From: Gammaproteobacteria bacterium | GTDB lineage: Bacteria; Pseudomonadota; Gammaproteobacteria; Pseudomonadales; Cellvibrionaceae | Length of the DNA stretch: 64,000 nucleotides | Direction of reading: 5' to 3' | Assembly: GCA_021151835.1 (NCBI GenBank) | Contig: JAGKWO010000007.1 | Coordinates: 138,797 to 202,796, forward strand | Shown: piece after piece, positions 1 to 7,213 of the stretch | Numbering within the stretch: position 1 is the stretch's first letter | How the letters are laid out: every line of letters starts with the position of its first letter | The notes under the pieces: model-generated | Seen by the model: the letters and a program-made list of their open reading frames with translations, nothing else | What the model was told of the DNA's origin: nothing | The model's database searches: none | Translations under genes and position numbers: made by a program

Positions 1-48
1 GTGCTGGTGCTGGTGCTGGTGCTGGTGCTGGTGCTGGTGCTGGTGCTG
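1..48. repeat. GTGCTG tandem hexanucleotide repeat at window edge
   Basis: Eight uninterrupted copies of GTGCTG begin at base 1, so the array may extend outside the window. Read from base 6 it gives alternating Gly-Ala and stays open to a TGA at 84-86, so it could be the low-complexity C-terminus of a protein starting upstream. In frame 1 it reads Val-Leu and stops at 52-54. Neither reading can be chosen from this window. Such arrays are prone to slippage. Confidence 0.85.
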
Positions 49-217
49 TTATAGGGGGGAGTAAAAAAGTTTTACCTGGTATATGAGATGACCGTTCCCC
101 CAGTATTTCTTTCACGCATCAATAATTAAATAGAAAAAGCCACAGGGTAGGGGGGTGAAACTTCAGGCAGTTATGAACGCTAGACCGATCACCCCAATCT
201 CTTTTTATCAGCGGGAG

Positions 218-240
218 TTTTGGTAGGGGGGGTACCAAAA
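218..240. repeat. Inverted repeat with G7 loop
   Basis: Arms TTTTGGTA (218-225) and TACCAAAA (233-240) are perfectly complementary around a seven-G loop. It lacks a following T-run, so it is not a standard terminator. Function unknown. Confidence 0.6.
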
Positions 241-573
241 AGAATTCCATCATCTCTGTTCCCTGACCGCCCCCTCCCTCATGCATAGAAAATTTTCCTC
301 GTTAACAAAATTCGTTAAGTATTGTGTTAACTGTTCACCCCCACCCTTTAGGTTCTTCCCGACAATTTAAATCACACGGAGCACTGCCTCGCACTAAATC
401 GCCAAAGCTGATCGCGTATAGGGGGTTGTGGTGGTAGCCTACACATCAAAATTAGGGGGCAGTTTCGATTAATTGGGGTACATTTCGGGGTACATCAAAA
501 AATCAAACCAGCGAAAGTCTTGCAGTTGTTGGGCTTTGCTGAATCTTACCAAGATGCCTCTGGCACCATATAT

Positions 574-610
574 AAAACCCGAAGTTCGCAAGAACTTCGG
601 GTTTTTTATT
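574..610 (+). terminator. Strong intrinsic terminator
   Basis: The stem CCCGAAGTTC (578-587) pairs with GAACTTCGGG (592-601) across a GCAA tetraloop, followed by TTTTTT. The AAAA before the stem makes it work on the minus strand too. There is no recognisable gene immediately upstream on the plus strand, so the transcript it ends lies in or before the G-rich stretch. Confidence 0.85.
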
Positions 611-692
611 TGTGGATATTTTTCCCCCGCCGATAGGTCTGTACTAAGAAGGCTTTGATAATCGGAGCCCATTGATATGAGCGGGGGTTGTT

Positions 693-1424
693 ATGCCCGA
701 AGGTCCATCACTTGTTATTTTGAAGGAGTTGGCGGCTGACTTTGCGGGCAAAACGATTTTGCGTGCAGAAGGTAACAGCAAAATTGATAAGGCGCGGCTG
801 GTGGGGCACAAAATTAAATCCGTGCGCACCTGGGGAAAACATTTTCTGCTCGAGTTAGCCGGGTTTGCTGTCCGCATCCATTTTTTAATGTTTGGTAGCT
901 ATACCATCGATTCGCGTAAAAATGTTGTACCTCGTTTAAGTTTGCAATTTGCGGGCGAGCGCGAATTAAATTTTTATGCCTGTTCGGTGAAGCTGGTTGA
1001 AGGTGAGCTGGATGATTTCTATGATTGGAGCAGCGATGTTATGTCCGATCAATGGGATGCTGCCGCTGCGCGCAAAAAATTGCGCAGCCAGCCGGAGACT
1101 TTGGTGTGTGATGCGTTACTAAATCAGGATATTTTTGCCGGTGTAGGCAATATTATAAAAAATGAAGTATTGTTTCGTATCCGGGTGCATCCATTATCTA
1201 CCGTGGGGAATTTACCGGCTCCCAAATTGCGCGCACTGGTTGAACAGGCACGTGAATACAGTTTTGAATTCCTGGCGTGGAAAAAAGCTTATGTATTGCG
1301 TGAGCATTGGTTAGCACACAACAAGCGTATGTGTACGCGGTGCAATATTCCCTACACCAAAGCCTATTTAGGTAAAACCAATCGCCGTACATTTTTTTGC
1401 GAGCGATGTCAGAAAAAATATTAG
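693..1424 (+). CDS. Fpg/Nei family DNA glycosylase (endonuclease VIII-like)
   Basis: A 243-residue bifunctional base-excision repair enzyme of the Fpg/Nei family, which removes oxidised bases and nicks the abasic site. The mature N-terminus reads PEGP, giving the catalytic proline and glutamate. A conserved lysine sits in WGKHFLLEL near residue 49. QDIFAGVGNIIKNE matches the family helix-two-turn-helix region. A C4 zinc finger is formed by Cys214, Cys217, Cys236 and Cys239, with the NRRTFFCERC sequence carrying the DNA-contacting arginine. Length and start favour a Nei-like rather than MutM assignment, but the substrate subfamily is not certain. It begins about 80 bases after a terminator and is followed 16 bases later by the DUF418 gene. 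Confidence 0.88.
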   Translation: MPEGPSLVILKELAADFAGKTILRAEGNSKIDKARLVGHKIKSVRTWGKHFLLELAGFAVRIHFLMFGSYTIDSRKNVVPRLSLQFAGERELNFYACSVKLVEGELDDFYDWSSDVMSDQWDAAAARKKLRSQPETLVCDALLNQDIFAGVGNIIKNEVLFRIRVHPLSTVGNLPAPKLRALVEQAREYSFEFLAWKKAYVLREHWLAHNKRMCTRCNIPYTKAYLGKTNRRTFFCERCQKKY

Positions 1425-1440
1425 AGGTTTCAATTTTTCG

Positions 1441-2616
1441 GTGATTGCTCCTGCGCCCTCCCAACAACGAGCGCTGTCGCTTGATCTACTGCGCGGTGCG
1501 GCCATACTTGGAATTTTATTAATTAATCTCTATTCGTTTGCACTGCCGAGCGATATGCGCGCAAGTCCATTGCAGCTGGATAACCCTTCCCCACTTGATA
1601 CATTTATCTGGTATGTCCTTGCGATTTTTGTCGATGGCAAATGCATTGCGCTGCTGAGCCTGTGCTTCGGTGCGAGCCTGGAGTTTTTTGCGCAGCGCCA
1701 TGAGCGATCCGAATTGCAGGGGCGCCGCTTGTGGTGGCTGGCGGTGATCGGGAGTTTGCATGGATATTTATTGTGGAGTGGCGATATTTTATTTACCTAT
1801 GCAGTGATGGGGTGGGTGGCATGGCAATGGCGCGGGCTTGGGCAACGGCAATTGCTGGTGATTGGCGCGGCATTAATTAGTGTACAAAGTTTAATGTTGT
1901 TGATGCTTGCAACGCTGCCGGAAAGTTTCCATAAAGAGTGGGCTGCCTACGCTACGCCCGAGAAAATCAGTGAGGAAATTGCGCTGTACCAGCAATCATG
2001 GCGCGAGCAATTTCCCGCGCGTGCAGCGGAATTTTTCGGGTTGCAAATGATGGTTGTTATTTCCGGTTGGCCGAACCTCGGGTTGATGCTGATCGGTATG
2101 GTAATAGCGCGGCAAGGATGGTTTTCAGTTGGCATTAGTCGTCCGGTGGGCAATTGGTTGATAGGTTTAACGTTGGTGCCAGGTTTTTGTTTGGTAGTTG
2201 TAAGCGTGCTGATCGGATGGATAAAGGATTTTCCGGCAACTTATGTCTATATGTCCGGTGCGGCCATGCACCTGTTAGGTAGTATGTTAATGGCTATTGG
2301 TTACGCTATTGCAGGGCTTCGATATTGCCATGCAGCTTCATTAAGTTTATTGCGAGCATTGTTAATTCCTGTCGGCAAAATGGCGATGAGTTTTTATATT
2401 TTGCAGACATTAGTGTGCACCTTTATTTTCTATGGTTTTGGTGCGGGATTATTTGCGCAATTCACGTTGTCGCAATTGTTATTATTTGCCGTAATATTCT
2501 GGTTGGTGCAAATTTTATTGGCACATTGCTGGTTGCGTTATTTTTATCTGGGGCCGCTGGAATATTTGTGGCGTTACCTTGCTTATCGCGAATCACAACC
2601 CTGGCGACGTATATAA
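1441..2616 (+). CDS. DUF418 family membrane protein
   Basis: A 391-residue integral membrane protein of the DUF418/YeiB type. The N-terminus carries the family hallmark RALSLDLLRGAAILGILLIN and is followed by about nine hydrophobic segments. The DUF418 domain lies in the C-terminal half, with the YxxQT-like FYILQTLV stretch. Members have no settled function. The start is GTG, 16 bases after the glycosylase stop, with AGAGG upstream at long spacing, so the start is less certain than the frame. The two genes are probably co-transcribed. Confidence 0.85.
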   Translation: MIAPAPSQQRALSLDLLRGAAILGILLINLYSFALPSDMRASPLQLDNPSPLDTFIWYVLAIFVDGKCIALLSLCFGASLEFFAQRHERSELQGRRLWWLAVIGSLHGYLLWSGDILFTYAVMGWVAWQWRGLGQRQLLVIGAALISVQSLMLLMLATLPESFHKEWAAYATPEKISEEIALYQQSWREQFPARAAEFFGLQMMVVISGWPNLGLMLIGMVIARQGWFSVGISRPVGNWLIGLTLVPGFCLVVVSVLIGWIKDFPATYVYMSGAAMHLLGSMLMAIGYAIAGLRYCHAASLSLLRALLIPVGKMAMSFYILQTLVCTFIFYGFGAGLFAQFTLSQLLLFAVIFWLVQILLAHCWLRYFYLGPLEYLWRYLAYRESQPWRRI

Positions 2617-2937
2617 AGCCGAAGCTGTTATCGATTGCGGCTTTTATATTGACCAATTTTCCGTGTCAAATTAGTCGCACAGGTCATATGGCAATGCAAA
2701 CTAAAGATAAATATTGTGCTGATTTTGAGGTGGTTGATCATAATTTTTCCTGGTTAGTTGCTCGGTTTCCACTGCGCAATCCAGGTCTGCATCCGGCATC
2801 GCCATACTGGTTTTACTTTTTAACCGGCGATGGTTTTGTTCTAAGCCGTCTGCCTGTTCATAGCAAATGCTTCCGTTCCGATTGGTATGCTGGATTACAC
2901 TTTTACTGAATCCCCAATCCCCTGTGAGGAACCGGCT
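2617..2937. other. Intergenic region, nothing recognised
   Basis: This 321-base stretch between the DUF418 and PilZ genes has an open frame on the plus strand that begins inside the DUF418 gene in another frame, but its translation has no recognisable domain. A promoter for the PilZ gene is expected here. I see no hairpin terminator. Confidence 0.4.
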
Positions 2938-3354
2938 ATGCGCACGTATATCCGTCATCCAACATCTATTCCGATTCAGGTTTGCGCCGGTAACGAGGAT
3001 GCAGCGCCAGTGCGGGTACGCAATTTAAGTGCGGGTGGCTTGTGTTTTATAACGGACCAGCCGGTGAAAGTAGGCACGGTCGTGGAATTTGAAATTCCGG
3101 TCATCAAGCCGGATTACCATGGGCGTGGTGTGATTGTGTGGCGACGCGAACAGGCACAAAAACAATTTGAAGTCGGGGTGCGCTTTACCAGTGACGATGA
3201 GTATTTCCGTACGCGTATGGTAGAGCAAGTGTGCCAGATCGAAGATTATCGCCAGCGCCTTGCGTTGAAAGGGCGGCAATTAACGAGTGAACAGGCGGCG
3301 ATGGAATGGATCGAACGCTACTCGGGGAATTTTGATCAGCAAGCGCAACGCTAG
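2938..3354 (+). CDS. PilZ domain protein
   Basis: A 138-residue cytoplasmic protein with one PilZ domain, the usual c-di-GMP receptor module. The RxxxR motif is present as RTYIR at the N-terminus and the (D/N)xSxxG motif as NLSAGG about 30 residues later, so both c-di-GMP binding motifs are intact. A helical tail of about 40 residues follows. I chose ATG 2938 because TGTGAGGA lies seven bases upstream. An in-frame ATG at 2887 would add 17 residues but has no ribosome site. It stands alone, closed by a bidirectional terminator. Confidence 0.88.
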   Translation: MRTYIRHPTSIPIQVCAGNEDAAPVRVRNLSAGGLCFITDQPVKVGTVVEFEIPVIKPDYHGRGVIVWRREQAQKQFEVGVRFTSDDEYFRTRMVEQVCQIEDYRQRLALKGRQLTSEQAAMEWIERYSGNFDQQAQR

Positions 3355-3371
3355 CGCGAACTGAATGCAAT

Positions 3372-3399
3372 AAAAAAACCGGCGCAAGCCGGTTTTTTT
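3372..3399. terminator. Bidirectional terminator between convergent genes
   Basis: The stem ACCGGC-GCAA-GCCGGT is flanked by an A-run on the left and a T-run on the right, so it can end both the PilZ transcript (plus) and the MFS transcript (minus). Confidence 0.88.
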
Positions 3400-3415
3400 A
3401 TGCTGCCGAAATTGG

Positions 3416-4732
3416 TTATTCGTGCTTGTGAGGAAAAGGTGCGTACCAGCAAATCAAAAATGAAGGAATTGTCGCGGCCATTACAAAAACAAAATACCCG
3501 GTGTAGCCCATCATTTCTTGCAGGTGACCACTCACCATTCCGGTGAGCATCATACACAGGCCCATCAGGGCAGTACCGAATGCGTAATGCGTAGTTGCGT
3601 ATTTACCTGGTGCCAATTGTTGCATCAGGTAAATCATAAAACCGACCGACCCAATACCGAAAAAGAACTGCTCAATGATTACACCAAGGCTAACGAGCAC
3701 GGCGCTTTCCGGTTGGTAGAACGCCAGCAGCAAAAACGTAATGTTGGGAATGTTGACGCAGCAGCACAGCGGGAACAACGCTTTTTGTAATCCTTTCTTG
3801 GCGACATAGGCACCGCCGACCAATGACCCGATTAATAACGCAACCAAACCAAAGGTGCCGTAAATCAAACCAAATTCCTGGTTGGTTAAATTCAGTCCGC
3901 CGTTTTCAACCGTGTCTTTCATAAACAGCATGCTGGGCGCATTTAAAAAACCAAAGCTGACGCGGAATAACAAGGCAAAACCAATCATCAGCCAGATGCC
4001 TTGTTTTTGGAAAAAGGTGATGAATGCATCCATCAATGTTGAAATGGCTTCGCCGGGATTTTTTGGCGTGTTTTCTGCGCGCGCGCCATCGGGCATAACC
4101 CGCCAATGCCACACCGCCATTAACAACATAATGATGCCGAGCAAACCAAAGACCAGCTGCCAGGATTGAATCCATTCCGGTCCGGAAACATGTGGATCGT
4201 GTTTGAAATAATGCTCGTGCAACACACCGCTGAGTACCACCATCACGCTCATCATGGCGAGTTTGCCGAGGTTCCAGCTCAGGCTTTGCCAGCCGCAATA
4301 AAGGGCCTGGGATTTTGCATCCAGCGCCGTGACGTATACACCATCAGTGGTGATGTCTTGCGAAGAACCGATAAACGATAAAACCCAGAAAAACGCGAGC
4401 ATGATCGTTACGTAGTTGGGCATATTCATCGCAAAGGATACGCCGATAAAACCAACGCCTAATAACACCTGGCTGAGCAGTACAAAAAACTTTTTGGTTT
4501 TGTACATTTCAAGGAAGGCGGCAAAAAAGGGCTTGACGGTGTAGGCAAGGCCGAGTGCGCTGGCGTACGCAGCAGCTTCGCCGTTATCCATACCCAGGTT
4601 GCTGAACATCACTACCGCCGCCGCAGTGAGCATGTTGTAAGTGAGCGCCATCGTAAAATAACCGGTGGGCACCCAGAGCAGGGGATGTTTTACCTTGGGT
4701 GGAGCAGCAGTGATATCAGGGGCAGAATTCAT
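3416..4732 (-). CDS. MFS transporter, PAT/AmpG-like
   Basis: A 438-residue permease with about twelve membrane segments. The loop sequence SSQDITTDGVYVTALD resembles the conserved loop of the peptide/acetyl-CoA/AmpG transporter subfamily, and the C-terminal half keeps the AmpG-like layout. AmpG proteins import muropeptides, but homologues in polysaccharide degraders may carry sugars, so the substrate is open. The start at 4732 is chosen because AAGG lies upstream and the peptide then begins just before the first membrane helix. The frame is open to 4888, which would add 52 polar residues. Confidence 0.78.
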   Translation of the reverse strand: MNSAPDITAAPPKVKHPLLWVPTGYFTMALTYNMLTAAAVVMFSNLGMDNGEAAAYASALGLAYTVKPFFAAFLEMYKTKKFFVLLSQVLLGVGFIGVSFAMNMPNYVTIMLAFFWVLSFIGSSQDITTDGVYVTALDAKSQALYCGWQSLSWNLGKLAMMSVMVVLSGVLHEHYFKHDPHVSGPEWIQSWQLVFGLLGIIMLLMAVWHWRVMPDGARAENTPKNPGEAISTLMDAFITFFQKQGIWLMIGFALLFRVSFGFLNAPSMLFMKDTVENGGLNLTNQEFGLIYGTFGLVALLIGSLVGGAYVAKKGLQKALFPLCCCVNIPNITFLLLAFYQPESAVLVSLGVIIEQFFFGIGSVGFMIYLMQQLAPGKYATTHYAFGTALMGLCMMLTGMVSGHLQEMMGYTGYFVFVMAATIPSFLICWYAPFPHKHE

Positions 4733-4927
4733 GCTAAATACCTTGGAGTTTTTCGCTGTTATGTTTGTGGCAACGCCTTGCCTCTCGTGTATGGTCAGGT
4801 CGCTGGCGTTACTCACTGCCGCTGGTTTTATTATGGTCGGCTTATTCCGTGCCTTATTTTTGTTTGCTTTGTAGAAGTCGCGTCTCAATTGTAGACGTAA
4901 CTGTTCATTTCATTGGTTGCCGCTTTG

Positions 4928-4953
4928 AACAGGGGCCGGGTCCGGCCCCTGTG
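4928..4953 (-). terminator. GC-rich inverted repeat after ppa
   Basis: CAGGGGCCGG and CCGGCCCCTG form a near-perfect palindrome at 4930-4951, downstream of ppa on the minus strand. There is no T-run, so it may be a transcript-end hairpin or a protein site in the ppa-MFS gap. Confidence 0.45.
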
Positions 4954-5022
4954 ATCTCTCTCACCTGATCAAGCGGTTGATACAGCTTTATCGGATCTTT
5001 CTATTTTAAATGCGTTAATTTT

Positions 5023-5556
5023 TTATTTATTACCTGCTTTGTAGGTTTCGGCGGCTTTTAAAATTTCGGCGCGCGCTTCTTCTACATCACCCCAGCCAGC
5101 TACTTTTACCCACTTGCCTTTTTCCAGATCTTTGTAATGTTCAAAGAAATGTTCGATTTGCTTGATGGTCACTTCCGGCAAGTCGCTCAGGGTTTTTACT
5201 TTGCTGTAAATGGTGGTCAGTTTATCGTGCGGAACCGCAACGATTTTTGCGTCCTCACCGGCTTCGTCGGTCATCTTCAACACGCCCAGCGGACGGCAGC
5301 GAATGACGGAACCCGCTTGCACCGGTTGCGGGAAAACAACCAGTACGTCAGCGGCATCGCCATCACCGCACAGGGTTTGCGGGATGTAACCGTAGTTGCA
5401 GGGGTAGTACATAGCGGTGCTGACCAGACGATCCACAAACAGGCTGTTGCTGTCTTTGTCGATCTCGTACTTGATGCCGCTGTTCATCGGGATTTCGATT
5501 ACAACATAAAAATCATCGGGCAGGCTTTTGCCGGCAGGGACAAGTTCAAAACTCAT
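5023..5556 (-). CDS. ppa: Inorganic pyrophosphatase, family I
   Basis: A soluble 177-residue enzyme that hydrolyses pyrophosphate to drive biosynthesis. The family I fold is clear: FYVVIEIPMNSGIKYE, YYPCNYGYIPQT, VIRCRPLGVLKMTDEAGED and the C-terminal FFEHYKDLEKGKWV block all match. The metal-binding aspartates fall at D65, D67 and D70 as in the E. coli enzyme. The signature is unusual in reading DGDAADV, with alanines at positions that are normally Pro/Glu and a bulky hydrophobic residue. Full length for the family, single-gene transcription unit on the minus strand. Confidence 0.95.
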   Translation of the reverse strand: MSFELVPAGKSLPDDFYVVIEIPMNSGIKYEIDKDSNSLFVDRLVSTAMYYPCNYGYIPQTLCGDGDAADVLVVFPQPVQAGSVIRCRPLGVLKMTDEAGEDAKIVAVPHDKLTTIYSKVKTLSDLPEVTIKQIEHFFEHYKDLEKGKWVKVAGWGDVEEARAEILKAAETYKAGNK

Positions 5557-5690
5557 GGTGCGTTCCTGAGGTTTATTGGTTGAAAAATTGTACGTTAATA
5601 AAAAAGTGCGTTAATAAATACGTATCGGCTAAAAAATTATTAAGAATAAAATCGCTTGAGTACAAGAGTGTAGAAAGCAGGTGGCGGATT

Positions 5691-6518
5691 CTACCACAAC
5701 ACAAAGGCGAGGATAGCGCAGCCCACCAGTGCGGCGGCTGAGAGCGCCAGCCAGGCATTGCGGCGGCCGGAGTGATAGGTGGGTTCTATGCGATTTCCCG
5801 GAGATGTGGGGCGGGTCTTCCAGCGTTTGGGCTCATTGCTGACTTGCTTGCGTTCAACGGGTTTGACCTCGTCGATAGGTTTGCGGATACGCGTTTTGGT
5901 TTCTTCCAGGTCCGGCGCCACTATGCGGAAACTGTACACATCCAGGCGTAACCGGTCGCCATTGTTGGCGGTAGCGTTATCGATACGCAGTTCATTCAAA
6001 TGGGTCCCATTGGCAGAACCAAGGTCTTTGATACGCAGATGGTTACCTTCAATACTGATTTCAACATGGCGGCGGGAAAGGTGGGTACCGGGGATAACAA
6101 TATCGCATTGGTTGCCACGGCCAATAATCGTGCTGCGCTCCGGGGGGATAATAAAGTGTTTGCCAGCCAGCCAGCTTGAGTCAGAGATCAGTCGCCAGGG
6201 CGCCACATAGGTGTCTTTGCTTTTGTCCGGCAGGCTGCGCGGGTCAAGGACAATGATCTCGGCGCCGCCAAGTTTGATAATATCGCCGGGCAGGATTTCC
6301 TTCTGGGTAACGCGTTGGCCGTTGATAAAACAGCCGGAGCCGCTGTTGTTATCTTTAAGGAGGTAGCGATTGTTTTCCTGAATGATTTTGGCGTGGTGGG
6401 GATCGATTCCCTGTTCATTGATAGCAAGATGATTGTCGGATGCGCTGCCAATCGAGAACAGTTTTTCAACCACCCACAACGGTGGGCGGCGATTGTCCTT
6501 AAAGTGAAGTTTGAGCAT
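5691..6518 (-). CDS. Double FHA domain protein with C-terminal membrane anchor
   Basis: A 275-residue protein with two forkhead-associated phosphothreonine-binding modules. The first (about residues 20-90) is degenerate at the GR position (IGSASDNHL). The second (about 120-200) has the full set GRGNQCDIVI, LSRRH and DLGSANGT. A basic linker of about 50 residues leads to a single membrane helix at the extreme C-terminus, so the FHA domains face the cytoplasm. No kinase gene is adjacent. It probably scaffolds phosphorylated partners, perhaps at the envelope, but no partner can be named. Confidence 0.85.
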   Translation of the reverse strand: MLKLHFKDNRRPPLWVVEKLFSIGSASDNHLAINEQGIDPHHAKIIQENNRYLLKDNNSGSGCFINGQRVTQKEILPGDIIKLGGAEIIVLDPRSLPDKSKDTYVAPWRLISDSSWLAGKHFIIPPERSTIIGRGNQCDIVIPGTHLSRRHVEISIEGNHLRIKDLGSANGTHLNELRIDNATANNGDRLRLDVYSFRIVAPDLEETKTRIRKPIDEVKPVERKQVSNEPKRWKTRPTSPGNRIEPTYHSGRRNAWLALSAAALVGCAILAFVLW

Positions 6519-6655
6519 GGCAGGTTCCGTATTTTGGCGTCTAATTCATTGTTTTGTGGCTATCTACCCTGAACTGGTCGCCTTTTGGCGTAAATCCTGT
6601 AAGTTTGAATGACCTTATCCGAATTCTATGTACTCAGTCCCCAAAGGGCAATCTT

Positions 6656-6970
6656 ATGACCGATATTAGTTTTCAGGCGCCGCCGTCAGCGTCCAACAAA
6701 GTTGTTATCCATTACTGCAATATGTGCCGATGGATGCTCCGGTCCGCCTGGTTGGCGCAGGAGCTATTAAGCACGTTTGATGGTGAGCTGGATGAAGTCA
6801 GCCTCCATCCGGGTACGGGCGGCATTTTCCATGTGTGGCTTAATGACCGGTTAATCTGGGATCGCGTGGCTGACGGCGGCTTCCCGGAGGCGAAGGAACT
6901 TAAGCAGCGCGTGCGCGATCTACTTTGTCCTGACCGGTCATTGGGGCATAGTGATGGCCATAAAAAATGA
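6656..6970 (+). CDS. SelT/SelW/SelH (Rdx) family thioredoxin-like protein
   Basis: A 104-residue thioredoxin-fold protein of the Rdx family. The motif YCNMCRWMLRSAWLAQELL supplies the CxxC redox pair (Cys-Asn-Met-Cys) in place of the selenocysteine found in SelW, and GGIFHVWLND-LIWDR matches the rest of the fold. Bacterial members are thought to act in redox chemistry but have no fixed substrate. I chose ATG 6656. An upstream in-frame ATG at 6554 would add 34 residues of no family similarity. It lies divergent to the FHA gene. Confidence 0.85.
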   Translation: MTDISFQAPPSASNKVVIHYCNMCRWMLRSAWLAQELLSTFDGELDEVSLHPGTGGIFHVWLNDRLIWDRVADGGFPEAKELKQRVRDLLCPDRSLGHSDGHKK

Positions 6971-7213
6971 CCTGGAGGAATTTTTAACATCGCATAGCGA
7001 TGGCTTGAAGGGTGGCCGCCATGGACGGCGTGCCAAAAAAAGGCGAGTGACCTTTGTAACAAATCGTTTCATTCTTTGCCGCCGGCAAGCATTTTTACTG
7101 TTTTCATCGGGGGTGGCTGGCATAATGGCGCTTGCCTTGCTGGCAACGTCTGAGCAAATCTGTCCCCGAACAGGCTCGATTTATCGGGGAACATTCACTA
7201 ACCGGATTTTTCC

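Larger units (their letters stand above)
49..692. other. Long intergenic region rich in G-tracts
   Basis: No convincing gene is seen on either strand. The stretch holds G-runs of 5-7 bases near 54, 150, 226, 421 and 455. A perfect inverted repeat lies at 218-240 (arms TTTTGGTA and TACCAAAA around seven Gs). Two direct copies of GGGGTACAT lie at about 475-498, and an intrinsic terminator at 574-610. Paired GGGGTACA-type repeats are often seen near attachment sites of tyrosine recombinases, but no integrase is present, so a relic island boundary is only a suggestion. Confidence 0.5.

Noticed and set aside
1..48. CRISPR-like array
   Set aside because: The repeats are six bases with no spacers.
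500..577. tRNA-like 3' end before the terminator (ending TGGCACCA)
   Set aside because: No T-arm (GGTTCGAAT-type) or anticodon arm can be drawn, so it is not a tRNA.
2325..2909. 194-codon frame overlapping the end of the DUF418 gene
   Set aside because: Most of it is the DUF418 sequence in another frame. The tail past 2616 has no family signal.
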